Below, in pieces: positions 1 to 6,656 of a DNA stretch of 13,414 nt (position 1 is the first letter of the stretch; each line of letters begins with the position of its first letter). This stretch comes from a bacterium (GTDB taxonomy: Bacteria > Chloroflexota > Dormibacteria > UBA8260 > Bog-877), in the NCBI GenBank assembly GCA_021817025.1, contig JAKAWF010000075.1:1-13414 (forward strand), read 5' to 3'. Below the pieces are notes generated by a model. It was not told the DNA's origin. It ran no database searches and was given only the letters and a program-made list of their open reading frames with translations. Position numbers and translations under genes: made by a program.

Positions 1-332
1 CTCTTCGCTCACGCTGCTTCAGTCCCCTGGGAACACAGGTTTGGGCTGCCTGGCCCGACCACCGGCCACGGGTGCTCCCACAATGGCCGAGATTGGCCAA
101 CGAGGCCGGCAACTGTTGGCAACCCGTGCGGCCAGGGATCTGCCCCCCAGCGCCGTGCCGTGAGGCCCCTTTCAGGGGAGCGGCCGGATCCCGCTCACGC
201 GGGCTCGGTCCCGTGTCCCCCGTCCCGCGCGCCGGCTGGGATCCGCCGGCCGAGCCACGCCGGCCCGGGCGCTCTGCCTGGGAGCGGGCGCCTGGGCCGC
301 GGCCACCACGTCTGTCCGGTGCCGCCCCGGCC

Positions 333-355
333 CCGCCTGAGCGGCGCTCAGGCGG
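333..355. terminator. Strong GC-rich hairpin, terminator or leader element
   Basis: A perfect 10-bp stem is formed by CCGCCTGAGC (333-342) and GCTCAGGCGG (346-355), with a 3-nt loop. No T-tract follows on the plus strand, so it is not a classical intrinsic terminator. It ends 39 nt before the dehydrogenase ATG and lies upstream of the likely -10 box, so it may terminate an upstream transcript or simply insulate the cluster. Confidence 0.4.
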
Positions 356-377
356 CGGGCGCGGGATTACCATCCCT

Positions 378-383
378 TAACAT
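378..383 (+). promoter_or_regulatory. Possible -10 box (TAACAT) of the polysaccharide operon
   Basis: TAACAT fits the TANNNT -10 pattern and lies 11 nt before the ATG at 395. It would give a transcript starting about 5 nt before the start codon. No Shine-Dalgarno sequence precedes that ATG, which fits a near-leaderless mRNA. I see no clear -35 hexamer. Confidence 0.35.
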
Positions 384-394
384 CTGTCTTCGGA

Positions 395-1585
395 ATGGGG
401 AGATTCGATGTCGCAGTCGTAGGCGGCTGCGGCCATGTCGGGCTGCCGCTGGCATTGGCCTTCGCCCAGCGGGGCCTGAGGGTGGCTGTCTACGACATCA
501 GCCAGCCGGCGGTCGACCTGGTCAACTCCGGGCGGATGCCGTTCCAGGAGCCGGGCGCCCCTGAGGTCCTGGCCGAGGCGCTGGCCAAGGGCACCTTCAC
601 GACCAGCGCCGACCCTTCCCTTCTGCGTTCGGCCGACAGCATCGTGGTCGTGATCGGCACCCCGATCGACAAGCACCTCAACCCGGAGGCCTTGGGAGTC
701 CCGCAGGAGATTGAGAAGCTGAGCCGGCACCTGGTGGATGGCCAGCTGCTGGTGCTGCGCAGCACCCTGTATCCGGGGGTCACGCGCATGGTCGAGCGCC
801 TGCTGGCCCAGCAGGGACGCGCCGTCGATGTCGCCTTCTGCCCGGAGCGGATCGCCGAGGGCAAGGCCATGACCGAGCTCTTCTCCCTGCCCCAGCTGGT
901 GTCCGGCAGGACTCCCGCGATCCGGGCCCGGGCCGCCGCCCTCTTCTCGCAGCTGACGAACGAGATAGTGGAGCTGGAGCCGGAGGAGGCGGAGCTGGCC
1001 AAGCTTTTCACCAACACCTGGCGCTACATCAAGTTCGCCACCGCCAACCAGCTCTACATGATCGCCAACGACTTCGGCCTCGACTACGACCGGATCCGGA
1101 CCGCGCTGGCCCACAACTACCCCCGGGCCCAGGATCTCCCCGGCGCGGGGCTGGCGGCGGGCCCGTGTCTCCTCAAGGACACCATGCAGCTGGCCGCCTT
1201 CAACAACAACCAGTTCACCCTGGGCCACTCCGCCATGCTCATCAACGAGGGCCTGCCGCTCTACACGGTGGCGCGTCTCGAACAGCGTTTTGATCTCAGC
1301 CAGATGACGGTGGGGATCTTGGGGATGGCCTTCAAGGGCGAGTCGGACGACATTCGCTCCAGCCTCAGCTACCGCTTGAAGCGCATCCTGCAGTTCAAGT
1401 CGAAACGGGTGCTCTGCACCGATCCCTACGTCTCCATCGACCCCGACCTGGTGCCCCTTAAGGAGGTGCTGCGCGAGTCGGAGCTGCTGGTGATCGGCGC
1501 GCCCCACCAGCAATACCGGGAGCTCGAGATCTCGGTCCCGGTGGTCGACCTCACCAACCTGCGGGGACAGGGAAGCGCAGTTTGA
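395..1585 (+). CDS. Nucleotide-sugar dehydrogenase (UDP-glucose/GDP-mannose dehydrogenase family)
   Basis: This is a cytosolic NAD-dependent dehydrogenase that oxidises the C6 hydroxyl of a UDP- or GDP-sugar to a carboxylate, supplying a uronic acid for polysaccharide. The 396-aa protein is near normal length for the family. An N-terminal Rossmann fold carries GGCGHVG (residues 10-16). The second strand region contains VVVIGTPID. The central helix shows the family pattern around NTWRYIKFATAN, and the active-site GPCLLKD places the catalytic cysteine at Cys258, with Lys261 and Asp262. The C-terminal domain (GMAFKGESDDIRSS) is the usual NAD/sugar-binding half. The ATG at 395 has no ribosome binding site but follows a -10-like box. 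Its stop overlaps the next gene by 4 bp, so the two are probably translationally coupled. Whether the substrate is UDP-glucose, UDP-ManNAc or another sugar cannot be read from the sequence; the GPCLLKD loop resembles neither the classical GGSCFPKD of Ugd nor the GGHC of WecC exactly. Confidence 0.93.
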   Translation: MGRFDVAVVGGCGHVGLPLALAFAQRGLRVAVYDISQPAVDLVNSGRMPFQEPGAPEVLAEALAKGTFTTSADPSLLRSADSIVVVIGTPIDKHLNPEALGVPQEIEKLSRHLVDGQLLVLRSTLYPGVTRMVERLLAQQGRAVDVAFCPERIAEGKAMTELFSLPQLVSGRTPAIRARAAALFSQLTNEIVELEPEEAELAKLFTNTWRYIKFATANQLYMIANDFGLDYDRIRTALAHNYPRAQDLPGAGLAAGPCLLKDTMQLAAFNNNQFTLGHSAMLINEGLPLYTVARLEQRFDLSQMTVGILGMAFKGESDDIRSSLSYRLKRILQFKSKRVLCTDPYVSIDPDLVPLKEVLRESELLVIGAPHQQYRELEISVPVVDLTNLRGQGSAV

Positions 1586-2310
1586 GCGCTCCGCGGGTTT
1601 CGGTGGTGATCCCCGCCTACAACGAGGGTCAGGCCATCACCCAGTGCCTGGACAGAATCCTGGGGGCGGTCGCCATCCCCTGCGAGGTGCTGGTCGTCTA
1701 CGACCGTCCCGAGGACACCACCGCGGCGCCGGCCTCGGCCTACTCGGACAGGGACCCCCGGGTTAGGCCCCTGCTCAACCACATCCAGCCGGGCCCGGCC
1801 GCTGCCATCCGCTGCGGCATAGAGGCGGCCCGGGCGCCGGTGGTCGTGGTCACCATGGCGGATGGCAGCGACGACGCCGGTCAGATCGAGGCTCTCACCG
1901 AGCTGGTGGAGGGAGGCGCTGTGGTGGCCGCCGCCTCCCGGTACATGCCCGGCGGCCGCCAGGTCGGCGGGCCCCGCCTCAAGGGCCTCATCTCGCGCTC
2001 AGCGGGCCTCTCCCTGCGGGCGCTGGCAGGCGTCGGGACCCACGACCCAACCAACTCCTTCAAGGCCTATTCCAGGACGTTCCTGGCGGAGGTCGGGATT
2101 GAGTCGGACGCGGGTTTTGAGATCGGGATCGAGATGGTGGCCAAGGCCCGCCGCCGGGGTGGCAGCGTGGCCGAGATTCCCACCATCTGGAGGGACCGTA
2201 CCGAGGGCCAGTCCAACTTCAAGGTGACGGAGTGGATTCCGCGCTATCTGCATTGGTATTTGGTGGCGCTGCTGCCGGGTTACGGCAAGTGGCGTCCCTA
2301 CAAGAGGTGA
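1582..2310 (+). CDS. Family 2 glycosyltransferase (dolichyl-phosphate mannosyltransferase-like)
   Basis: This is a GT-A fold glycosyltransferase expected to transfer a sugar from a nucleotide donor, probably to a lipid carrier or growing glycan on the cytosolic face. The N-terminus has the family-2 signature SVVIPAYNEG (residues 7-16). The metal-binding acidic cluster is ADGSDD (93-98), where DPM1-like proteins have a DADxSDDP-type motif. Further on come SRYMPGG and the acceptor-side DPTNSFKAYSR, then FEIGIEMVAKARRRG and IPTIWRDRTEGQSNF. It is 242 aa, with no C-terminal membrane helices, so it is the short cytosolic or peripheral type. The start is TTG at 1582, inside the TTGA overlap with the preceding stop, with a purine-rich GACAGGGAAG just upstream. 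It is the middle gene of a three-gene set with the dehydrogenase and epimerase. The donor and acceptor are unknown. Confidence 0.9.
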   Translation: MSAPRVSVVIPAYNEGQAITQCLDRILGAVAIPCEVLVVYDRPEDTTAAPASAYSDRDPRVRPLLNHIQPGPAAAIRCGIEAARAPVVVVTMADGSDDAGQIEALTELVEGGAVVAAASRYMPGGRQVGGPRLKGLISRSAGLSLRALAGVGTHDPTNSFKAYSRTFLAEVGIESDAGFEIGIEMVAKARRRGGSVAEIPTIWRDRTEGQSNFKVTEWIPRYLHWYLVALLPGYGKWRPYKR

Positions 2311-2315
2311 TCTGA

Positions 2316-3341
2316 ATGGCAAAGGTTCTGGTGTCGGGGTCGTCCGGCTTCATCGGCGGCTACGTGGTGCAGGCGCTGCTCGCCCGGGGGCACCAGGTGG
2401 TCGGCCTGGACGACCACTCCAAGTACGGCCGGGTCGCCCGCTCCTACGACAGCCACCCCGGCTACCGGCTGGTGGAGGGCGACGCCCGTGACAGCGAGCT
2501 GGTCCACTCCCTGCTGGAGGGCTGCCAGCACTTCATCGCCGGGGCGGCCATGATCGGCGGGATCTCTTACTTCCACACCTATGCCTACGACCTGCTGGCC
2601 ACCAACGAGCGGATCATCGCCTCCTCCTGTGACGCCGCCATCAGGGCCTATCGCCAGGGAACCCTGGAGAAGGTCACCTACCTCAGCTCCTCCATGGTCT
2701 ACGAGGGCGCGGATCGCTGGCCTTCCCATGAGGGCCAGGAATTGGAGGTGCCGCCGCCGCTGTCGTCCTACGGCTTTCAGAAGCTCGCGGTCGAATACTT
2801 CGCGCGGGCCGCGCGCCAGCAGTACGGGCTTCCCTACACCATCATTCGGCCCTTCAACTGCGTCGGGATCGGTGAGGAGAGGGCGCGCGGCGACATCGAG
2901 ATAGAGAGCGGCAACGTCAAGCTGGCCATGAGCCACGTGGTCCCGGATCTGGTGCAGAAGGTGCTCAAGGGGCAGGATCCTCTCCACATCCTGGGCGATG
3001 GCAGTCAGGTCCGGCACTACACCTACGGTGGTGACTTGGCCCAGGGGATCGTGCTGGCGATGGAGCACCCGGAGGCGCTGGACCAGGACTTCAACCTCTC
3101 CACCTCACAGTCGACCACCGTGTTGGAGCTGGCGCAGCTGATCTGGGCGAAGATCCGAGGCGCCGAGGTCCCCTTCCGGTACCTCTCCGACCCCCCCTTC
3201 GAGCACGACGTGAAGCGGCGGGTGCCGGCGACCGAGAGGGCCAAGCGGGTGCTGGGCTTCGAGGCCACCACCAGCCTGGAGCAGATGCTGGACGAGGTCA
3301 TCCCCTGGATTCAGGAGGCGATTCGCAGCGGGCGGATCTGA
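2316..3341 (+). CDS. NAD-dependent sugar-nucleotide epimerase/dehydratase (extended SDR)
   Basis: This is a cytosolic extended short-chain dehydrogenase acting on a nucleotide sugar (4-epimerase, 4,6-dehydratase or decarboxylase type). The N-terminal Rossmann motif is GSSGFIG (residues 8-14), and an Asp pair follows the second strand (GLDDHSKYG), which indicates NAD rather than NADP. The catalytic serines are in LSSSMVYEG (Ser124-126), and the YxxxK pair is Tyr152/Lys156 in SSYGFQK. RPFNCVGIG follows, as in the GalE/RmlB group. The 341-aa length and the C-terminal substrate-binding part (HILGDGSQVRHYTYGGDLAQGI) are normal. The ATG has a good ribosome binding site, GAGGTGA, about 5 nt upstream, and it follows the glycosyltransferase stop by only 5 bp, so it belongs to the same operon. 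Exact chemistry is unresolved; dehydratases normally have a TDE-type motif at the Ser position, and here it reads SSM, which favours an epimerase-like enzyme. Confidence 0.9.
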   Translation: MAKVLVSGSSGFIGGYVVQALLARGHQVVGLDDHSKYGRVARSYDSHPGYRLVEGDARDSELVHSLLEGCQHFIAGAAMIGGISYFHTYAYDLLATNERIIASSCDAAIRAYRQGTLEKVTYLSSSMVYEGADRWPSHEGQELEVPPPLSSYGFQKLAVEYFARAARQQYGLPYTIIRPFNCVGIGEERARGDIEIESGNVKLAMSHVVPDLVQKVLKGQDPLHILGDGSQVRHYTYGGDLAQGIVLAMEHPEALDQDFNLSTSQSTTVLELAQLIWAKIRGAEVPFRYLSDPPFEHDVKRRVPATERAKRVLGFEATTSLEQMLDEVIPWIQEAIRSGRI

Positions 3342-3342
3342 A

Positions 3343-3368
3343 CTTGGTGGCGCGCGTCCACCACCAAG
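3343..3368. terminator. Hairpin just after the epimerase stop, probable bidirectional terminator
   Basis: CTTGGTGG (3343-3350) pairs perfectly with CCACCAAG (3361-3368) across a 10-nt loop, starting 2 nt after the epimerase stop. It lies between two convergent genes, the next stop being at 3482. No T-run follows on either strand, so this is a non-canonical terminator candidate as often seen in GC-rich genomes. The remaining intergenic DNA up to 3481 shows nothing else clear. Confidence 0.5.
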
Positions 3369-3481
3369 GTGGGGAGCGGCTCGGCGGAGGCCTCCAACCA
3401 GCGCGCTCGACCGGCCGGCTGGGGCCAGACCACCTCAGCGCCCGGCCCGCTCACCCGGTTGCCAAGGGCGCCCATCGGTGC

Positions 3482-4822
3482 TCAGGGCTTGGGGTCGTAG
3501 AAGACGCTCAGGTGTTGGTGGGCGAGGAACCCCGCCAGGGACTTGAAGCCCGGGTACAGCTGGTATACGAGCGGCACGACTTGGGCTGCCGGCGCGGTCT
3601 GGTAGTGGCGCACGAGCGCGACCGCCTGCTCCCGCTGGACCTTGGTGATCTGTCCCTCGATCAGGCCGGAGTGGTAGGCGCCGACGATCTGGAGGAGGCT
3701 GAGGCCGGCCAGCAGGGTCACGGCCACTCTGGCCGCGGGCAGGTGGGATCGACTCAAGATGGCGGCGTAGGCCAGCCAGACTCCGGCGAACAACCAGAGG
3801 TTGAACAGGGTGTAGCGAGAACTCGTCGCCGTCTGGAGGCCCAGGTGGGCCCGCCCGATTGTGATCAGAAAGTCGATCAGGACCCCGAACGCTATGAGCG
3901 CCAGCGGCAGCGCCAGCCACTCCCCGGACGCCCTGCGCCAACGCCAGTAGCCGAAGGCGCCCAGGCTTGCCAGCAGCAGCGCCGCTCCTACCCCCGCCTG
4001 GGCGGTGGGTCCGATTCCCAACTGCTGGGACGAAGGGATGGTGCTGCCCACGAGCAGGTACAGATAGTTCAGGGAGGGGCCGGGGTTGGCCAGCGCCCAG
4101 CGAACTCCCCCGCCGGTGTCGGCCCAGATGAAGCCGATCCAGTAAATGGCTGAAATCACGCTGGCGCTGGCCAGCCACAGCCAGCACCGGGAGCGCGGAT
4201 ACCCGCGCGCGAGCAGGAACGCCAGCCCCGCGGCCCAGACCGCCAATCCCTGTGTCGATGAGTAGGAGGCGATGGTCGCGGCGGCGATGGCCACAAAGAA
4301 GAGAGCCGGTCTGCGCCGGGCGGCGGCCAGGGCGGCCAAACTGACGGCGAGGCTGAGCAGGACCAGGTAGAGCGCGATGGCGAAACCCTGGAGGGCGACC
4401 GCGTACTGGGTCCAGCTGAAGAGCACCAGCCCCGCCGGGACGAACCACAGGGGGGAGCTCCCGGTGGTACGCCGATAGAGCAGTGCGATCAGGGCCACGG
4501 CGACAACCAGCATCAGCACACTGCCGTACATCTCGACCTTGGTGTTGAAGTGGCTGACATGATCGAGCCCCAGCATCAACAGGTTTGGGAAGAGCATGCG
4601 ATTCTCGTTGTGCTGGGTCCACAGCGCCGTGAGCGTGAGTTGGCCCCGCACTGTCAGGCGGTACAGGATGACCACTGCCCACTCATCCTGGAAGGGGACA
4701 TTCACGCCAAAGTAGGCGACGAAGCCCAGGTAGGCGACCGCCACCAGCGCCAGCACCGACATACTGAGACTCTTCGCGTTAGCCTGCGCCGCCGTCCAAG
4801 GAATCAGCCGGGATCTGCTCAC
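3482..4822 (-). CDS. Polytopic membrane protein, putative GT-C-like glycosyltransferase (paralogue 1)
   Basis: I do not recognise an experimentally named family. The 446-aa protein has a short cytosolic N-terminus, a first membrane helix (about 20-38), then a large loop with FGVNVPFQDEW (38-48) and WTQHNENRMLFPN (68-80), followed by about nine or ten more hydrophobic helices to about residue 385 and a soluble tail of about 60 residues ending HLSVFYDPKP. An acidic pair in the first extracytoplasmic loop (here Asp46-Glu47) is the hallmark of GT-C enzymes that use lipid-phosphate sugar donors; this link is inferred. SSRYT (334-338) near the C-terminus is shared with the neighbouring paralogue at 5143-6564. 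The start is GTG at 4822, with no ribosome binding site but a TAGAAT box 9 nt upstream; an internal ATG (residue 21) just before the first helix is an alternative. The context of sugar-nucleotide and glycosyltransferase genes supports a role in polysaccharide assembly. Confidence 0.75.
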   Translation of the reverse strand: MSRSRLIPWTAAQANAKSLSMSVLALVAVAYLGFVAYFGVNVPFQDEWAVVILYRLTVRGQLTLTALWTQHNENRMLFPNLLMLGLDHVSHFNTKVEMYGSVLMLVVAVALIALLYRRTTGSSPLWFVPAGLVLFSWTQYAVALQGFAIALYLVLLSLAVSLAALAAARRRPALFFVAIAAATIASYSSTQGLAVWAAGLAFLLARGYPRSRCWLWLASASVISAIYWIGFIWADTGGGVRWALANPGPSLNYLYLLVGSTIPSSQQLGIGPTAQAGVGAALLLASLGAFGYWRWRRASGEWLALPLALIAFGVLIDFLITIGRAHLGLQTATSSRYTLFNLWLFAGVWLAYAAILSRSHLPAARVAVTLLAGLSLLQIVGAYHSGLIEGQITKVQREQAVALVRHYQTAPAAQVVPLVYQLYPGFKSLAGFLAHQHLSVFYDPKP

Positions 4823-4831
4823 TGGGAGGTG

Positions 4832-4837
4832 ATTCTA
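4832..4837 (-). promoter_or_regulatory. -10-like box (TAGAAT) for the membrane-protein gene
   Basis: Read on the minus strand this is TAGAAT, one mismatch from TATAAT, placed 9 nt before the GTG at 4822. A transcript starting about 7 nt after it would carry only a few untranslated bases, which fits the absence of a Shine-Dalgarno sequence. No -35 box is obvious. Confidence 0.4.
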
Positions 4838-5111
4838 CCGGCCCCCAGGATGGGCCCCTGCGCCCGAGCGGGGCCGGGGCAGGTTCCCCGCCGCCTTGGT
4901 AGCCGGCCCGTGCCCGGCTGGATCCAGTGCCAACCGCCCGCCGATAGTGCTCTGGACCGGATCTCCCTGGCCCGGCATCGATGTTCAGCCAGGGTCCGAG
5001 CACGGTTGCGGGAACGGGCCCGCCCATGGCTGGGGGTGGAGGCCGCGTCCGGGCGGGCCAGATACTGGGGCCGGCCAGCGGCTGGATCCAAGGGGCGATC
5101 GGCCCAGGCGA

Positions 5112-5129
5112 GACCATGGGCCCATGGTC
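5112..5129. promoter_or_regulatory. Perfect 18-bp palindrome
   Basis: GACCATGGGCCCATGGTC is identical to its reverse complement. It lies 13 nt downstream of the stop of the gene ending at 5143 and about 290 nt upstream of the next start at 4822. With no unpaired loop it is a better candidate for a dimeric DNA-binding protein site or cruciform than for a hairpin terminator, although a terminator role after the upstream gene is possible. Confidence 0.4.
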
Positions 5130-5142
5130 CGCCGACCGTCGA

Positions 5143-6564
5143 TCAGAAGACCGACCAGCGCTTCGACTGCAGCCATTGCGCCCAGCTCTTGACGTAGGCT
5201 CCCGAGGGGGGGAAGAGGGCCACCGCCAGTCTTGAGTCTGGTACCGACCGGTAGTCGAGCAGCAGCTGCGCCCCTCGCTCTCGAGAGGCTTGGCGCAGAT
5301 GTCCCTGCTGGATCCCGGCGGGCACGGACCAGGCCACCTGCAGGACCACGGCGGCCAGGACCACTGCTGTGAGCAGCCCCCGCCCGACTCGGGAGCGCAG
5401 CGCGCGGCGCAGGTCCCGCCACCTTCGGGGTGGGTCCAACACCGCCACCACCCCGAGGTAGAGGCCGATCAACAGGACCAGGTTGTAGGTGGTGTAGCGG
5501 GAGCTCTCAGGGACATTCAGCTGGAGCCTGCCGATGGTGACCAGGCAATCGAAGAGAGCGCCCGACAGCCAGAGCGCCAACGGCAGGCGGAGCGTGGCCA
5601 GCGATACCTGCCGCCGATACCAGAGCCATCCGACCCCCGCGCTGGCACCGAGCGCCAGCAGCGCGAACAGCGTGTGTTGGTCGGGCACCACGCCCCCCAC
5701 CAGTTGCAGGAAGTACTTCACCGCCAAGCCTGGATGGGACAGGGCGTAGGTGGGGCTGCTGACCGGTGAGACGTTGCCGATGTGCCATGCGTAGACGGCG
5801 GCGCTGGCCAGGCCGATGGCGGACCAGAGCGTCATCTGGGCTCGGGAGAGCCCCCGGCCCAGTCCATAGACCAGCCCCACCGGCCACAGCAACAGACCCT
5901 GCAGCGACGAGAAGGATGCGATCAGCGCCGCCAGGCAGGCCAGCAGGAACAGGGACGGGTGCCTTTGGCTCGACTCCAAGCCATGCAGACTCACCATCAG
6001 GCACAGCAGGATGAGCATCCATGCCAGCTGGAAGGCCCAGAGGAGGTTGCCCACCTGGGCCAGGCTGAAGAAGAGGAACGGCACGGGGACCATCCAGACC
6101 AAGGGAATGTCGGCGGTGCGACGCACCAGCCCCATCAGCAGTGCCAATGCGGCCGCCATCACCCCCGCGGTCAGGTACATGTCGTCGACGGAATTGACGC
6201 CATCGTGGCTGTCGACAAGAGCCAGGATCAGGTTGGGGAAAAGCATCCGATTCTCGTTGTGCGGCGCCCACAGTTCCGCGAGTTGGAGATGCCCTGTGAC
6301 CAGATCCTTTACCAAGGGCAGGGTGCCGTTCCAACTGTCGGCAAACGGCACATTGACTCCAAATGAGTGGATGAACCAGAGGTCCACCCCCACGGGCACC
6401 ACCAGCAGCAGCGCGATGGCGGCTGTGGCCGGGCGTCCCCACCAGCCGCGAGCGGATGCTTCCGGGAGGGGGGAGGGGGGCTTGATGTTGGTTTCGATGG
6501 TTGGTGGTTTCTCGATCCGCTGCGGGGTGGGGTGAAGCCGTGGTGCCACGGCGAGCGGGGCCAT
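5143..6564 (-). CDS. Polytopic membrane protein, putative GT-C-like glycosyltransferase (paralogue 2)
   Basis: This 473-aa protein is a paralogue of the one at 3482-4822. It has a longer, proline-rich cytosolic N-terminus of about 45 residues before the first membrane helix (about 46-66). The same first-loop motifs follow: FGVNVPFADSW (68-78) and WAPHNENRMLFPN (99-111). Roughly ten further hydrophobic segments come next, with SSRYT at 354-358, and a soluble C-terminal tail ending in RWSVF. Here the acidic loop motif is ADSW, with only one acidic residue, against QDEW in the partner, so metal or donor contacts may differ. A GT-C-type membrane glycosyltransferase or glycan polymerase is the likeliest role, by context and topology only. 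The ATG at 6562-6564 has no good ribosome binding site. The gene is divergent from the glycosyltransferase at 6657, with 92 bp between them. Confidence 0.75.
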   Translation of the reverse strand: MAPLAVAPRLHPTPQRIEKPPTIETNIKPPSPLPEASARGWWGRPATAAIALLLVVPVGVDLWFIHSFGVNVPFADSWNGTLPLVKDLVTGHLQLAELWAPHNENRMLFPNLILALVDSHDGVNSVDDMYLTAGVMAAALALLMGLVRRTADIPLVWMVPVPFLFFSLAQVGNLLWAFQLAWMLILLCLMVSLHGLESSQRHPSLFLLACLAALIASFSSLQGLLLWPVGLVYGLGRGLSRAQMTLWSAIGLASAAVYAWHIGNVSPVSSPTYALSHPGLAVKYFLQLVGGVVPDQHTLFALLALGASAGVGWLWYRRQVSLATLRLPLALWLSGALFDCLVTIGRLQLNVPESSRYTTYNLVLLIGLYLGVVAVLDPPRRWRDLRRALRSRVGRGLLTAVVLAAVVLQVAWSVPAGIQQGHLRQASRERGAQLLLDYRSVPDSRLAVALFPPSGAYVKSWAQWLQSKRWSVF

Positions 6565-6644
6565 GGTACAGGGTGGGCCGGCGGTGACGGGTGGAGGCGG
6601 CGGAGATGTCAGGGCGCCGGGGCCGGTCTGGGGGGGACGCCTGC

Positions 6645-6650
6645 TAAGGT
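6645..6650 (+). promoter_or_regulatory. TAAGGT: -10 box or ribosome binding site for the GT4 gene
   Basis: TAAGGT lies exactly 6 nt before the GTG at 6657. As a TANNNT box it would put transcription on the start codon itself; alternatively the overlapping AAGGTGA is a Shine-Dalgarno sequence at normal spacing. The sequence alone does not decide. The surrounding 6565-6656 is the shared divergent promoter region of two outward-reading genes. Confidence 0.35.
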
Positions 6651-6656
6651 GAATCG

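Larger units (their letters stand above)
1..394. other. Non-coding leader upstream of the polysaccharide genes
   Basis: No convincing gene is seen on either strand. The short open frames here have proline/arginine/glycine-rich translations typical of chance frames in GC-rich DNA, and I recognise no domain in them. The stretch holds a strong hairpin at 333-355 and a possible -10 box at 378-383, described separately. A small TTGGCCAA palindrome lies at about 94-101. The 3' end of an upstream gene is not visible, so this is either a long intergenic region or a long leader for the dehydrogenase gene. An unrecognised small RNA cannot be excluded. Confidence 0.5.
4823..5142. other. Intergenic region between the two membrane-protein paralogues
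   Basis: These 320 bp separate two minus-strand genes. I see no credible gene; the open frames are proline/glycine/arginine-rich and unlike any family I know. The region contains a -10-like box at 4832-4837, an 11-bp exact direct repeat GGCTGGATCCA at 4916-4926 and 5080-5090, and a perfect 18-bp palindrome at 5112-5129. The downstream gene therefore probably has its own promoter and is not simply co-transcribed with the upstream paralogue. Confidence 0.5.

Noticed and set aside
377..1513. A long minus-strand open frame opposite the dehydrogenase gene
   Set aside because: The plus strand shows a complete dehydrogenase with all motifs; the antisense translation is low-complexity and has no family features.
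4916..5090. GGCTGGATCCA direct repeat as part of a larger repeat family
   Set aside because: Identity does not extend beyond 11 bp into the flanks, so it is noted only as a short repeat.
4779..5117. A 112-codon minus-strand open frame rich in proline, glycine and tryptophan between the two membrane-protein genes
   Set aside because: It overlaps the start of the membrane-protein gene, has low-complexity composition and no recognisable domain; GC-rich DNA produces many such frames.
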